Source: Pseudeuparius sepicola (Eukaryota > Arthropoda > Insecta > Coleoptera > Anthribidae). Taken from it: a stretch of 64,000 nt of DNA. A model generated the notes under the pieces. It was not told the origin of the DNA. It saw only the letters and a list, made by a program, of their open reading frames with translations, and searched no databases. Every line of letters begins with the position of its first letter. Position 1 is the first letter of the stretch. A program made the translations under genes and the position numbers. Of this stretch, positions 52,901-62,465 are shown in pieces. The stretch spans positions 63,966,692 to 64,030,691 of the forward strand of contig OY987299.1 of NCBI GenBank assembly GCA_963920635.1, written 5' to 3'.

Positions 52901-55900
52901 GACGATAATGCTGTAATAATAATTAGTTTTAATGTTTAAATGTTTTATTTACGCCAGGCGTACGGATTGCTCGATTTTACTAGAGTCACGTGAGTTCACG
53001 CCACGGCCGGTATTTTTCGTTGGCCGGCTGCAGATATACATTGAGGCATACCTTTAATTAACCTTTAGTTATATTTCTATTGCATTCAAACTTACCACTG
53101 TTAGTACTATCATGTGCTCTGCGCACTGAATTTTGGAGACTAGATAATGGAGTTTGGCAAAATGCAGGTTCAACTGCTTCTTTGTATGGCATATTATCTG
53201 ATGTCGATATTGCTTGTGAACTATCATTTTTAGTGCAGACTGGTATTGTTGACGATAATGCTGTAATAATAATTAGTTTTAATGTTTAAATGTTTTATTT
53301 ACGCCAGGCGTACGGATTGCTCGATTTTACTAGAGTCACGTGAGTTCACGCCACGGCCGGTATTTTTCGTTGGCCGGCTGCAGATATACATTGAGGCATA
53401 CCTTTAATTAACCTTTAGTTATATTTCTATTGCATTCAAACTTACCACTGTTAGTACTATCATGTGCTCTGCGCACTGAATTTTGGAGACTAGATAATGG
53501 AGTTTGGCAAAATGCAGGTTCAACTGCTTCTTTGTATGGCATATTATCTGATGTCGATATTGCTTGTGAACTATCATTTTTAGTGCAGACTGGTATTGTT
53601 GACGATAATGCTGTAATAATAATTAGTTTTAATGTTTAAATGTTTTATTTACGCCAGGCGTACGGATTGCTCGATTTTACTAGAGTCACGTGAGTTCACG
53701 CCACGGCCGGTATTTTTCGTTGGCCGGCTGCAGATATACATTGAGGCATACCTTTAATTAACCTTTAGTTATATTTCTATTGCATTCAAACTTACCACTG
53801 TTAGTACTATCATGTGCTCTGCGCACTGAATTTTGGAGACTAGATAATGGAGTTTGGCAAAATGCAGGTTCAACTGCTTCTTTGTATGGCATATTATCTG
53901 ATGTCGATATTGCTTGTGAACTATCATTTTTAGTGCAGACTGGTATTGTTGACGATAATGCTGTAATAATAATTAGTTTTAATGTTTAAATGTTTTATTT
54001 ACGCCAGGCGTACGGATTGCTCGATTTTACTAGAGTCACGTGAGTTCACGCCACGGCCGGTATTTTTCGTTGGCCGGCTGCAGATATACATTGAGGCATA
54101 CCTTTAATTAACCTTTAGTTATATTTCTATTGCATTCAAACTTACCACTGTTAGTACTATCATGTGCTCTGCGCACTGAATTTTGGAGACTAGATAATGG
54201 AGTTTGGCAAAATGCAGGTTCAACTGCTTCTTTGTATGGCATATTATCTGATGTCGATATTGCTTGTGAACTATCATTTTTAGTGCAGACTGGTATTGTT
54301 GACGATAATGCTGTAATAATAATTAGTTTTAATGTTTAAATGTTTTATTTACGCCAGGCGTACGGATTGCTCGATTTTACTAGAGTCACGTGAGTTCACG
54401 CCACGGCCGGTATTTTTCGTTGGCCGGCTGCAGATATACATTGAGGCATACCTTTAATTAACCTTTAGTTATATTTCTATTGCATTCAAACTTACCACTG
54501 TTAGTACTATCATGTGCTCTGCGCACTGAATTTTGGAGACTAGATAATGGAGTTTGGCAAAATGCAGGTTCAACTGCTTCTTTGTATGGCATATTATCTG
54601 ATGTCGATATTGCTTGTGAACTATCATTTTTAGTGCAGACTGGTATTGTTGACGATAATGCTGTAATAATAATTAGTTTTAATGTTTAAATGTTTTATTT
54701 ACGCCAGACGTACGGATTGCTCGATTTTACTAGAGTCACGTGAGTTCACGCCACGGCCGGTATTTTTCGTTGGCCGGCTGCAGATATACATTGAGGCATA
54801 CCTTTAATTAACCTTTAGTTATATTTCTATTGCATTCAAACTTACCACTGTTAGTACTATCATGTGCTCTGCGCACTGAATTTTGGAGACTAGATAATGG
54901 AGTTTGGCAAACTGCAGGTTCAACTGCTTCTTTGTATGGCAAATTATCTGATGTCGATATTGCTTGTGAACTATCATTTTTAGTGCAGACTGGTATTGTT
55001 GACGATAATGCTGTAATAATAATTAGTTTTAATGTTTAAATGTTTTATTTACGCCAGACGTACGGATTGCTCGATTTTACTAGAGTCACGTGAGTTCACG
55101 CCACGGCCGGTATTTTTCGTTGGCCGGCTGCAGATATACATTGAGGCATACCTTTAATTAACCTTTAGTTATATTTCTATTGCATTCAAACTTACCACTG
55201 TTAGTACTATCATGTGCTCTGCGCACTGAATTTTGGAGACTAGATAATGGAGTTTGGCAAACTGCAGGTTCAACTGCTTCTTTGTATGGCAAATTATCTG
55301 ATGTCGATATTGCTTGTGAACTATCATTTTTAGTGCAGACTGGTATTGTTGACGATAATGCTGTAATAATATACTAATTAGTTTTAATGTCTGCCACTTA
55401 TTGCAAAGCTGATTGGTTACTTACATCCAATGATGTTTCTTGGAATCCGTGGATAATTATTTTCTTCATCTGATGAAGTATCAGCTCCTATTTCATCAGA
55501 TGATGACTGCGACATATATTTAGGGTTCTTTCTTGCTTTCCGCAAACCCCTTCCTTTCTCCACATTTTCGGAATTAGATGACAAATCACTGGTGTATTTA
55601 GCTTTATTTAATTTTTTTTTGGCAGTTCTTAAATTATCTGAAATTAAGTATGCAATTATTAGGTATTTATACCACACAACATAAGTAAAATCACTTACCA
55701 TATTTACCTAAGAGGAGTGCTGGGTAAATTATCCAGTCTGACTCAGGCTCTGAACAATTTTGGATTAGTTGCAGAATTTGCAACTTTTTCATGGTCTTTG
55801 GTGGCCAAAAACATTCGTTCGATGCTTCAATGTACCAACAAGTTGGTACAACCTCCACTGTTTCTTCTTTAGTAAACTTTATGACAGACCAGGAGGTCAT
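46841..55900 (-). CDS. DUF4806-family gene, six parts, with a nine-fold tandem exon 3 (frameshifted in exons 4-5)
   Basis: Exons, right to left: E1 55699-55900, E2 55425-55637, E3 x9 (165 bp each, 350-bp spacing, 52396-55360), E4 51033-51255, E5 50696-50854, E6 46841-46965. All introns have GT/AG ends. E1, E2, E3 and E5 end in phase 1 and E4 in phase 0 once indels are allowed for, so everything joins in register. E1 encodes a Trp-rich N-terminal segment; E2 and E3 an acidic, Ser-rich linker; E4-E6 the DUF4806 region. E4 carries two single-base insertions and E5 one deletion, so it is a pseudogene or an unpolished assembly. A LINE fills intron 5. Proteins with this N-terminus plus DUF4806 are common and expanded in some arthropods; their function is unknown. 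Confidence 0.7.
46966..47859. other. intronic, unassigned DNA
   Basis: Holds a 'cattttaaagtaacac...gttactttaaaatgac' palindrome at about 47660-47705. No exon supported. Confidence 0.35.
47860..50480 (-). pseudogene. degenerate LINE inside intron 5 of the DUF4806-family gene
   Basis: Minus-strand blocks in order: 50259-50059 (N-terminal linker, 'VSEQRVSDQYRTILRN'); 49745-49437 ('EKGCAKGAMGCKEQLIIGSV', 'LHMAYVDYKK'); 49410-49320 ('KKAFDSVPHDWLTGILKLYK'); about 49130 'YMDDLKLMA' (YxDD box); 48843-48169 ('NNLQRKVRTLLTKAHKHHPR', 'LHGRHPNEVNQ', 'SNHWLTLGRMFPETKGF'); 48262-47927 (Cys-rich 'CRYGCQTSETIQYIRGGCQM', 'RVPYYSYTPEPVLEN'). A well-known insect retroelement type whose clade I cannot fix. Several frame changes; (TTA)n at 50470-50510. 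Confidence 0.7.
50696..50854 (-). CDS. exon 5 of the DUF4806-family gene, one-base deletion
   Basis: Acceptor TTATAG at 50855, donor GTAAGTATAA at 50695. It reads VLELARVGGSSLPHT, then after one missing base 'ILYKVLTNDIAETYTWEGTK' and 'FKNLAFARVML'. 'GG...RxIL...LxN.LA..YxW.G' is the core of DUF4806. Confidence 0.65.
51033..51255 (-). CDS. exon 4 of the DUF4806-family gene, two one-base insertions
   Basis: Acceptor TTTTAG at 51256, donor GTATGTGC at 51032. Segments: 'EFQKEVLKE', shift, 'LKLDSLTDSVLSLTK', shift, 'MSTLKLDNACKNIREFYELI' and 'PIVDENNLVKLESWLKN'. The (L/F)PI...LxxLExxL pattern precedes DUF4806 in this family. Confidence 0.6.
51655..52345. repeat. foldback repeat whose right arm seeds the 350-bp array
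   Basis: The left arm (about 51680-51750 'gctgccaacgaaaaatatag', 'ggccgtggcgcggcacgaac'; 51930-51960 'aaaatcgagcaactcttacg') is inverted at 52248-52345 ('tttacgccaggcgtacgg', 'cgccacggccggtatttttc'). The right arm is part of every array unit. Confidence 0.6.
52244..55391 (-). repeat. tandem array: nine 350-bp units, each with a complete 165-bp exon
   Basis: Units recur exactly every 350 bases. In each, the minus strand has ATTATTACAG, then 165 open bases (first copy 52396-52560), then GTAAGTTTG. The exon begins with two bases and ends with one of a split codon (phase 1 to phase 1), so any number of copies keeps the frame. It encodes 55 residues, Ser/Thr-rich ('LSSTIPVCTKNDSSQAISTS ... PLSSLQNSVRRAHDSTNS'). 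Copies 1-7 are identical in the exon; copies 8-9 share two substitutions. The intronic part contains the end of the foldback repeat and a CACGTG. The plus-strand 69-aa frames seen here are antisense shadows. Confidence 0.85.
55425..55637 (-). CDS. exon 2 of the DUF4806-family gene
   Basis: Acceptor AATTTCAG at 55638, donor GTAAGTAACC at 55424. It encodes DNLRTAKKKLNKAKYTSDLS, a basic 'RKARKNPKYM' and an acidic Ser stretch ('SSSDEIGADTSSDEENN'). 213 bp, phase 1 at both ends. Confidence 0.65.
55699..55900 (-). CDS. exon 1 of the DUF4806-family gene
   Basis: ATG at 55900; MTSWSVIKFTKEETVEVVPT, then 'CFWPPKTMKKLQ'; donor GTAAGTGAT at 55698. The W...V.F....VEVVP..W....C.WPP pattern is the usual N-terminus of these proteins. 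Confidence 0.7.
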
Positions 55901-57111
55901 TTTTGCTGTGTATATATATTGTATATATAATTTAATATAAGATAGTTAGACCACTCTGTATCTATTAAAAATCAGAATGGATAATGGACTAAAATCAAAG
56001 TTGGCCAATTATTTTGAAAATTGAGACAGAGACATAATTTTCAATTCTTAACAATTGTTCGATATCTTGTTGGGAAAAGACACTTAATCTATACTCGGAA
56101 AATAAATAAATCGTCCCTGCCAAGGCCTACTTGATTTTTCAAAATTAAAAATATGGTGACAATTATTTTCTAGAGAAGCAAATGGCCAAATTGGAACTCG
56201 ACATTTTTTTGTTGATTTTTGCCAGGAACTTAAGTAGGTATTCAAAGAGATAGTAACTGAAATTATTGAAAAATCAAATGCATTTCCTAATGTTAGTATA
56301 GCTTTAAGAATATACTGCACATTACCTATGACATCTGCAAGCTGTGAGCGAAGCTTCAAGAGTACACTTTTATTAACGCTGGCGAGAGGGGGCGCTACTA
56401 TCAAGTTTCTTACCCGGTTTGAAAAAATCGTAGATCCGGGGCTGTTCTTGGCTCCTCCTTAACTCGCTAGTTTTAAGTATAGGTCCTACGAAAAAGTTTC
56501 CGTGGTGGTACCTAATCATATATGTATACAGCTGTGGTAAATAAAACATCTGCTTTTTTTAAGAAACAAATTATAAATTTTTAGATTTTTTGAAACCTAT
56601 ACGATTTTCCAAGTTCAGACAATACTTGTATGTTGAAGTGTTTTATAGTACATATTATATTTGCTCTAATAGTTCAGTCAATATGCCGGGTGTTCCCGTT
56701 TTAAATACCTTCATTGAAACAAGCACGATAGAGAAAGAATTTTTAAGCAAAAAGTTTCATATAATCATATAATCATGTAAGATATACAGGGTGTAAATTA
56801 ATAAGCGTGAAAAAAATCAGAAAGTGATTGCTTTTTAAAAAATAAGAGGGGTCTTTCGTATAACATTTTTCGATTTGTCGTTTCGCTGCAAATAAGTTAT
56901 TTGCTTATATGGGGTGAATCAAAATAACAATATGAAAAACGGTTCACACTATGAAAAATAATAATATAATAATATAATAACAATATGAAAAATATATAAC
57001 AATATGAAAAATATGAAAAACGGTTCACACTAAAAAATCGAAATTTGGTATGTGGATCTCACTAATCAAATAGCGTTTTTAGGTAAAATGCTTATTTGGG
57101 TATGTCATATA
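55901..57111. repeat. TE fragments including a hAT-type C-terminus (56270-56365, plus strand)
   Basis: 56270-56365 reads 'NAFPNVSIALRIYCTLPMTS' then 'ASCERSFK', the hAT dimerisation block (TxASxERSFSxLK), and degenerates after it. 56785 has a CAGGGTGTAAATTAATAAG end; 56925-57040 is a local direct duplication ('aatatgaaaaacggttcaca' twice). Confidence 0.5.
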
Positions 57112-57514
57112 CAGGGTGTTCAAACAGAAACACAACTTGCAATATTTTACTATAATCTTTTTATCCCTCGACTAATTTTGAAATAAAAAAAAGAATTTTC
57201 TATCATATACCAGACAATTTAGAAACTTTTTTGTCTCTACACATTTTTTTCTATATAGAGCAGTTAACAACAAAACAATAAAATTCAGTATTAGTAATCC
57301 CGTTAGAACTGCACATCCAATTCGTAAAAAAAACGCAGTAGGCGCATGTCACATTTTTAATTACAATTTATCTAGTAGGCGCTTCTTTGTTTTATGTTTG
57401 ATAGATTGACAGTTATAATTTATTAATGGCATATAATATTACACTCTTTGTCTGTTGAACGTGTTTGTGCAAGTTGAGTTGATTTTGAGATCCATTTCAT
57501 CAAGATTGAGATGT

Positions 57515-57870
57515 ACTCTAGCGAAGAAATGACTGATATGCATTTTGTTTATGGTCTGGCTGTTGGGAATTCCTTATAGGAGCATCCAGAATGTACCCTC
57601 TAGTTACGACGCCCCATCATACATGGTTTGTGCGTATCCTTCAATTCTGGTGTTCAAACTTCACGTTGACGACCACAATCATACATTTTTTTTAATGTTC
57701 CAGTTTCCCGTAATCGTTGGTGAATACGCACATACAATGTATGATGGGACGCCGCACGTATAGAGGGTACATTTCTGCATACATTCTGGACGCTCCTAAG
57801 GATTTCCCAGCAGCAAGACCGTACATTAGAGTACATCTCAATCTTGATGAAATGGATCTCAAAATCAACT
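57515..57870. pseudogene. two facing copies of a mariner-type transposase N-terminus
   Basis: Plus strand from ~57516: 'MTDMHFVYGLAVGN...'. Minus strand 57870-57654: 'YGLAAGKSLGASRMYAEMYP', then 'IHQRLRETGTLKK'. Both are the helix-turn-helix start of the insect mariner group with MHxVYG...RxYxExxP. They sit head to head as part of the palindrome, with frameshifts. Confidence 0.6.
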
Positions 57871-58442
57871 CAACTTGCACAAACACGTTCAACAAAGAGT
57901 GTAATATTATACAGTCTGGATAAAAATTGTGGAATATTGCTTATACAGGGTGATTTATTCATAAATACATTAATTTTAACCACGTCATCAGAGAGGTAGA
58001 TATATGCCGAAAACGCAAAAAAAAAATTTTTACTGCATGTTTAAATAACGGGGCAATTTATCCCAAATCCCACGTAACGAGGCGCACCTGAACGCACGTA
58101 ACTGCGACCCTATGGTGGAGCACATGGCACCGGCCGCGACGTTGCCGTTGCGTTATACGAAAAAATAAATGAGTTTATGAATTTACCTGGTTGCTGGGAC
58201 AATAACAGGGTGTTAGCATACCTTTCCGCGTTCATCACCTTACTGACACATATTCCTCAAGATAACCTTTTCATTACAGTTTTCAAAGCACGCGCCATGG
58301 TATAACTAATACCAATACCTACTTTCCCAGCACCACGTGGATTTCACAAAAAATCGTAAATAACTATTTTCGATGGCGCTATACCCGAATCCGAAAAAAG
58401 TTTAGGTAGTAATCATCTATTTTATAAATTATACTGATTTGA

Positions 58443-59715
58443 AATTTTCGAAAGAGAGCCCTTTACCTTCAGGAATGTTTACCGCGTTGGGATTTTCGTA
58501 TTTCTTAGTAACTTTTGATTAGGTTGGCAATTCACTCGCTGTAAATTTGGTTGCCTACCTTTTCGCGGCTAACTAAGATTTGAAATTTAAATTTACCGCG
58601 CTGGGATTTTCGCAATTTCTTAGTAACTTTTGATTAGATTGGCAATGAACTCGCTATAAATTTGGTTGTCTACCTTTTCGGGGCTAACTAAGCTTTGAAA
58701 TTTAAATAATAATAATTGAAGCTAAGTGTTTTTGAGGATTATGATAATTGTTTACTTTCACTACTTCTTCCTGATTTTTGGTGATTTTTTGTATACCTGT
58801 GTCCTTATGAATTTCAGCATGATCTTTTAGGTAATTATGTAATTTTGATAAAATTTTACTTTGCAATCCTTGCACTCCCCTTTTTTCTTTTAAATTTTTG
58901 GCTGCATATGAAAATCTGGGGTATCTTTTTTTCTGTTAGAACGGCAGAACCCACCGTCCCGAGTAGGCTACGACAAGGGCTGCTATGTGCACCTGAGGCT
59001 GTACATTCGTTTGCTGTGAGTCAGTGCCCGTCATCACGATAAGTGGCATAATATGCCCCATTGTTCCCGACTACCAAAATAAAGGGCGTATGCCCTCTTC
59101 GTTCGTTCTTTCTTCATACGGCAGTGTTCACCGTTGCTAAGTGCCACCATAAGGGCTGTATGCCCCCTTCTTTTTTCAAACGACAACGCCTATCGTTGCA
59201 TTGCAGACTGGCACAGTAAGAGGCATATACCCACTTCTTGTTTTTGGTTATGGGCTCCACCTTATGAAAAAAGAAGGAAGCTTACTCCTTTATAATGGCA
59301 GACAGGAACGATGGGGGTGCACATACCAGTCCTTGTCGTAGCCTACTCGGGGCGACGGGTGCTGCCGAAAGTACAAAGAAGGGTGAATCGACTTGAAGAT
59401 AGAGAACCTATAGGAAAGATGATACACCAGATTTTCGTATGCAACTAAAAATTTAAAAGAAAAAATTGGGAAGTGCAAAGACTGCAAAGTACCATTTTAC
59501 CAAAATTAGTTAAAAGATTACGCTAAATTTTTTATACAAAAAAAATCTCCAAAATCAGGGAGATGTAGTGAAAGTAAACAATTACCATAATCCTCAAAAA
59601 CACTTACCTTGAATTATTATTGTTTAAATTTCAAATCTTAGTTAGCCGCGAAAAGGTAGGCTACCAAACTTACAAGCGCGGTAAACGTTCCTAGGCGTCA
59701 CTTTCGAAAATTTGG
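58443..59715. mobile_element. ~1.27-kb foldback inside the mariner element
   Basis: Arms of several hundred bases: 'aaattttcgaaag' ... 'tttaccgcg' at the left mirror 'cgcggtaaacg' ... 'ctttcgaaaatttgg' at the right, and 'cctcaaaaacacttaccttg' mirrors 58715-58740. A short direct duplication ('gggattttcg...ttgattag') lies in the left arm. No intact gene. Confidence 0.6.
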
Positions 59716-60107
59716 AATAGACGTTTGCTACTTAAAACTTTTTCATATTCGTGTTTAGGGCCCTTGAAATCAGTTATTTATGAATTTTTGTGAAAATCAG
59801 TGTGGTGCCCGGAAAGTAAATAATTACCGCTATTTTTAACATCACAATTACACGCACGACGCACCTAGTGTCAACAAACAGCACTGGAGTAGTGGAGAAT
59901 ACTGAAACTGTTTCCGAAATTCAATAAGGCTTTTTTTTTTAAACAACGCTCGCGTCGCTTCCGCGGCTACCTATTATTACTAATTACCACTGTCAAACGT
60001 GTCACTTGTCACTTGTCAAGTTATCGCCTAAAAGCGCTGCCGTCGGTTTCTCTCCTGGCGCCATCTCTCATAATAATTATTATTAACGTCGCAAAATTTT
60101 CGTTATT

Positions 60108-60862
60108 AGAGGGTGGACCCAGATCGATCCATTATTCGCTGGGTGTACAAGACAAAACATTTGGAAGTTTAAATTCCATCTATTGGGATCACCCCTGCTT
60201 GTTTTAAGAACAATTTCTGCCAATTTTTTTCCGAAAATTAAGTAGGTGTTGACAGGAGCATAAATACTATTTTCTATGTTGGTAAACATCATTTTCTGAA
60301 AGAGATATCGAAAAATTTCATTAAAAGAAGTTGCTCAGAGTCAAGATTTATACCCGTATGTGAAGTTTGAAAACAATCGGCCTACTTTGGAGATGATCTT
60401 TGCTTTGGGTTTTTAATTTCATTACACTACCTAAACCATAACATTTAACTAAATAGATTCTTTATTCAAGGGTTAACATGTTTTCACAAAGTTCACAAAC
60501 TTGAAGCACTGCAAAGCCAAACTGACAAACCAGAACAACTAGGTATCACTCAAGGGGTAGTAGATACAAAATGTAAAAACCCAAAGTAGGCCTATTATTT
60601 CAAACTTGACATACGGTGATAAATTTTGATTTTGAACAACTTTTTTTAATGAAATTTTTCGATATCTTTCAGAAAATGGTGTCTACTTACATAGAAAATA
60701 ATATTTATGCTCCTGTCAACGCCTACTTAATTTTTCAGAAATAAAAATTTGGCAGAAATTGTTCTTAAAACAAGCAGGGGCGATCCCTAATAAATAAAAT
60801 TTGAACTTCCAATTTTTTTGTCTTTTACACCTATCGAATAGTCGATCTGGGTCCGCCCTGTA
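60108..60862. mobile_element. ~750-bp foldback inside the mariner element, GGGTGGACCCAGATCGA end
   Basis: The left arm (gggtggacccagatcgatcc ... acttaaaaacaagcagg-type blocks) pairs with 60575-60862 ending 'gatctgggtccgccctgta'. Arms ~300 bp, diverged. Confidence 0.6.
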
Positions 60863-61102
60863 TAATAAAGATCTCTGTATCTCTCAGCCACTCATAGACT
60901 TCTGCTTATAAGTCTATGCAGCCACTTCATGTTCAAAAGCGAACTTTTACAGCGCGCTTTAAGACTCGATAACTAGCTTGCCTTTCCAACAGATGGCACA
61001 ACCATACTACAAATTCGCGAATTCCAATTTGATCAGCGGCCAGTTCTCGATTGTGTTTATTCGGTACTGTTTAGTGGAACATTTTTGTTTTGTTTTTTCA
61101 AA

Positions 61103-62465
61103 ATGGTTCGCTACACAAATGTGGAATTAGTAGATATTATGCTGCTTTATGGGGAATGCCTGCAGAATGCCAATCAAGCTGCCGCGGAATATCGCCGAAG
61201 ATTTCCGAATAGGCAGAATATTCCTAATCCACGGACTTTTGTTAGAATAGTCCAACGGGCTAGGGATACCGGAATCTTGAAGGTTCAACGGGATAACGCA
61301 GGCAATTACGATGCAGATCAGCTGGATACAGTTGAGGATGTACTAGACATTCTGGAAGAATCTCCACAGACAAGTACAAGGACAATTGCCAGGAGATTAG
61401 GAATATCCCAGAATAAAGTAAATAAATGAAGTTTGTTTGTAAAACAGTAATAAGTAATACAATGTTCTCTAGGCATGGAGGATTGCAAAGGAAAACGGTC
61501 TGCACCCCTACCATTTTTAAAAGGTCCAAGCACTAGAACCAGATGATTTTCCGGCAAGAATGGAATATTGCACTTGGTTGAGAGACCAATGTGAGCAGAA
61601 TATTAATTTTTTGAAGAATATTCTTTGGACTGACGAATGCTGTTTTACGCGTTCTGGCGTTTTTAACAGGTATGTAAATTTTAAAATTAAAATAAAAGAA
61701 ATTGCTGTTACCGGCGCATTCACATTCGTACTAACATAGTTTTGACAACAGTTTCTACTATATCTACTCCTACAAACTTGTATAGGAATTGAATTTGTTT
61801 TTGGTTTTTATCCGTATAAAATTCGCAAACATTAATATGGTAGTGTTTATTAACTAAATAAAAATAAAATTTTAAATGTAGGCCAAATTAATTTTCTTTC
61901 ATTTTTTTACAGCCACAACAGTCACATCTGGTCAGATGAAAACCCCCATGCTATTCGTCGGTTTAACTTCCAGAGAAGGTTTTCGATAAATGTTTGGGCA
62001 GGAATTTACCAGGATCGACTTGTCGGGCCTTACATTCTGCCAGAACGTTTAAATGGGCATAGTTACTTGGACTTTTTGAATCAATTATTTGACGATCTGC
62101 CACTTCAGGCCCTGCATGAAATGTGGTTCATGCATGATGGTGCTCCAGCTCATTTTGCCAGGCCTGTCCGAGAATTCTTAGACGCACAGTGTCCTAATCG
62201 ATGGATTGGAAGGGGAGGCCCAGTGCGATGGCCAGCTCGGTCCCCAGATCTTAATCCCTTGGATTTTTGTATCTGGGGCTACATGAAGGCAATCGTATAC
62301 GAAACGGAGCCTGAGGATCTGCAACAGCTACGTGCCCGAATCGACAATACAGCTGAACAAATCCGCAACAAGCCCGGGCTATTTCCACGCATCCGTCGGT
62401 CGGCAATTAACCGAGTGAACTTGTGCATCGAGAATAATGGTGGCATATTCGAACAGCTGTTGTAA
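61103..62465 (+). pseudogene. DD41D ('rosa'-type) mariner transposase with two introns and one premature stop
   Basis: Exon 1 61103-61417 (MVRYTNVELVDIMLLYGECL, helix-turn-helix; 'TSTRTIARRLGISQNK'), intron 61418-61472, exon 2 61473-61669, intron 61670-61912, exon 3 61913-62465. Both introns are GT/AG, and phases fit (0, then 2). Catalytic residues: Asp in 'LWTDECCF', Asp in 'FMHDGAPAHF' and Asp in 'RSPDLNPLDFCIWG', with 41 residues between the last two. A TAA at 61518-61520 in exon 2 interrupts the frame after 'LHPYHF'. DD41D spacing defines the rosa branch of IS630/Tc1/mariner. Confidence 0.8.

Noticed and set aside
52380..55377. Nine identical 69-aa plus-strand ORFs as a repeated gene family, or the array as a CRISPR
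   Set aside because: They are antisense shadows of the minus-strand exon with its splice sites. The 350-bp head-to-tail units have no short repeat/spacer pattern, and the DNA is eukaryotic.
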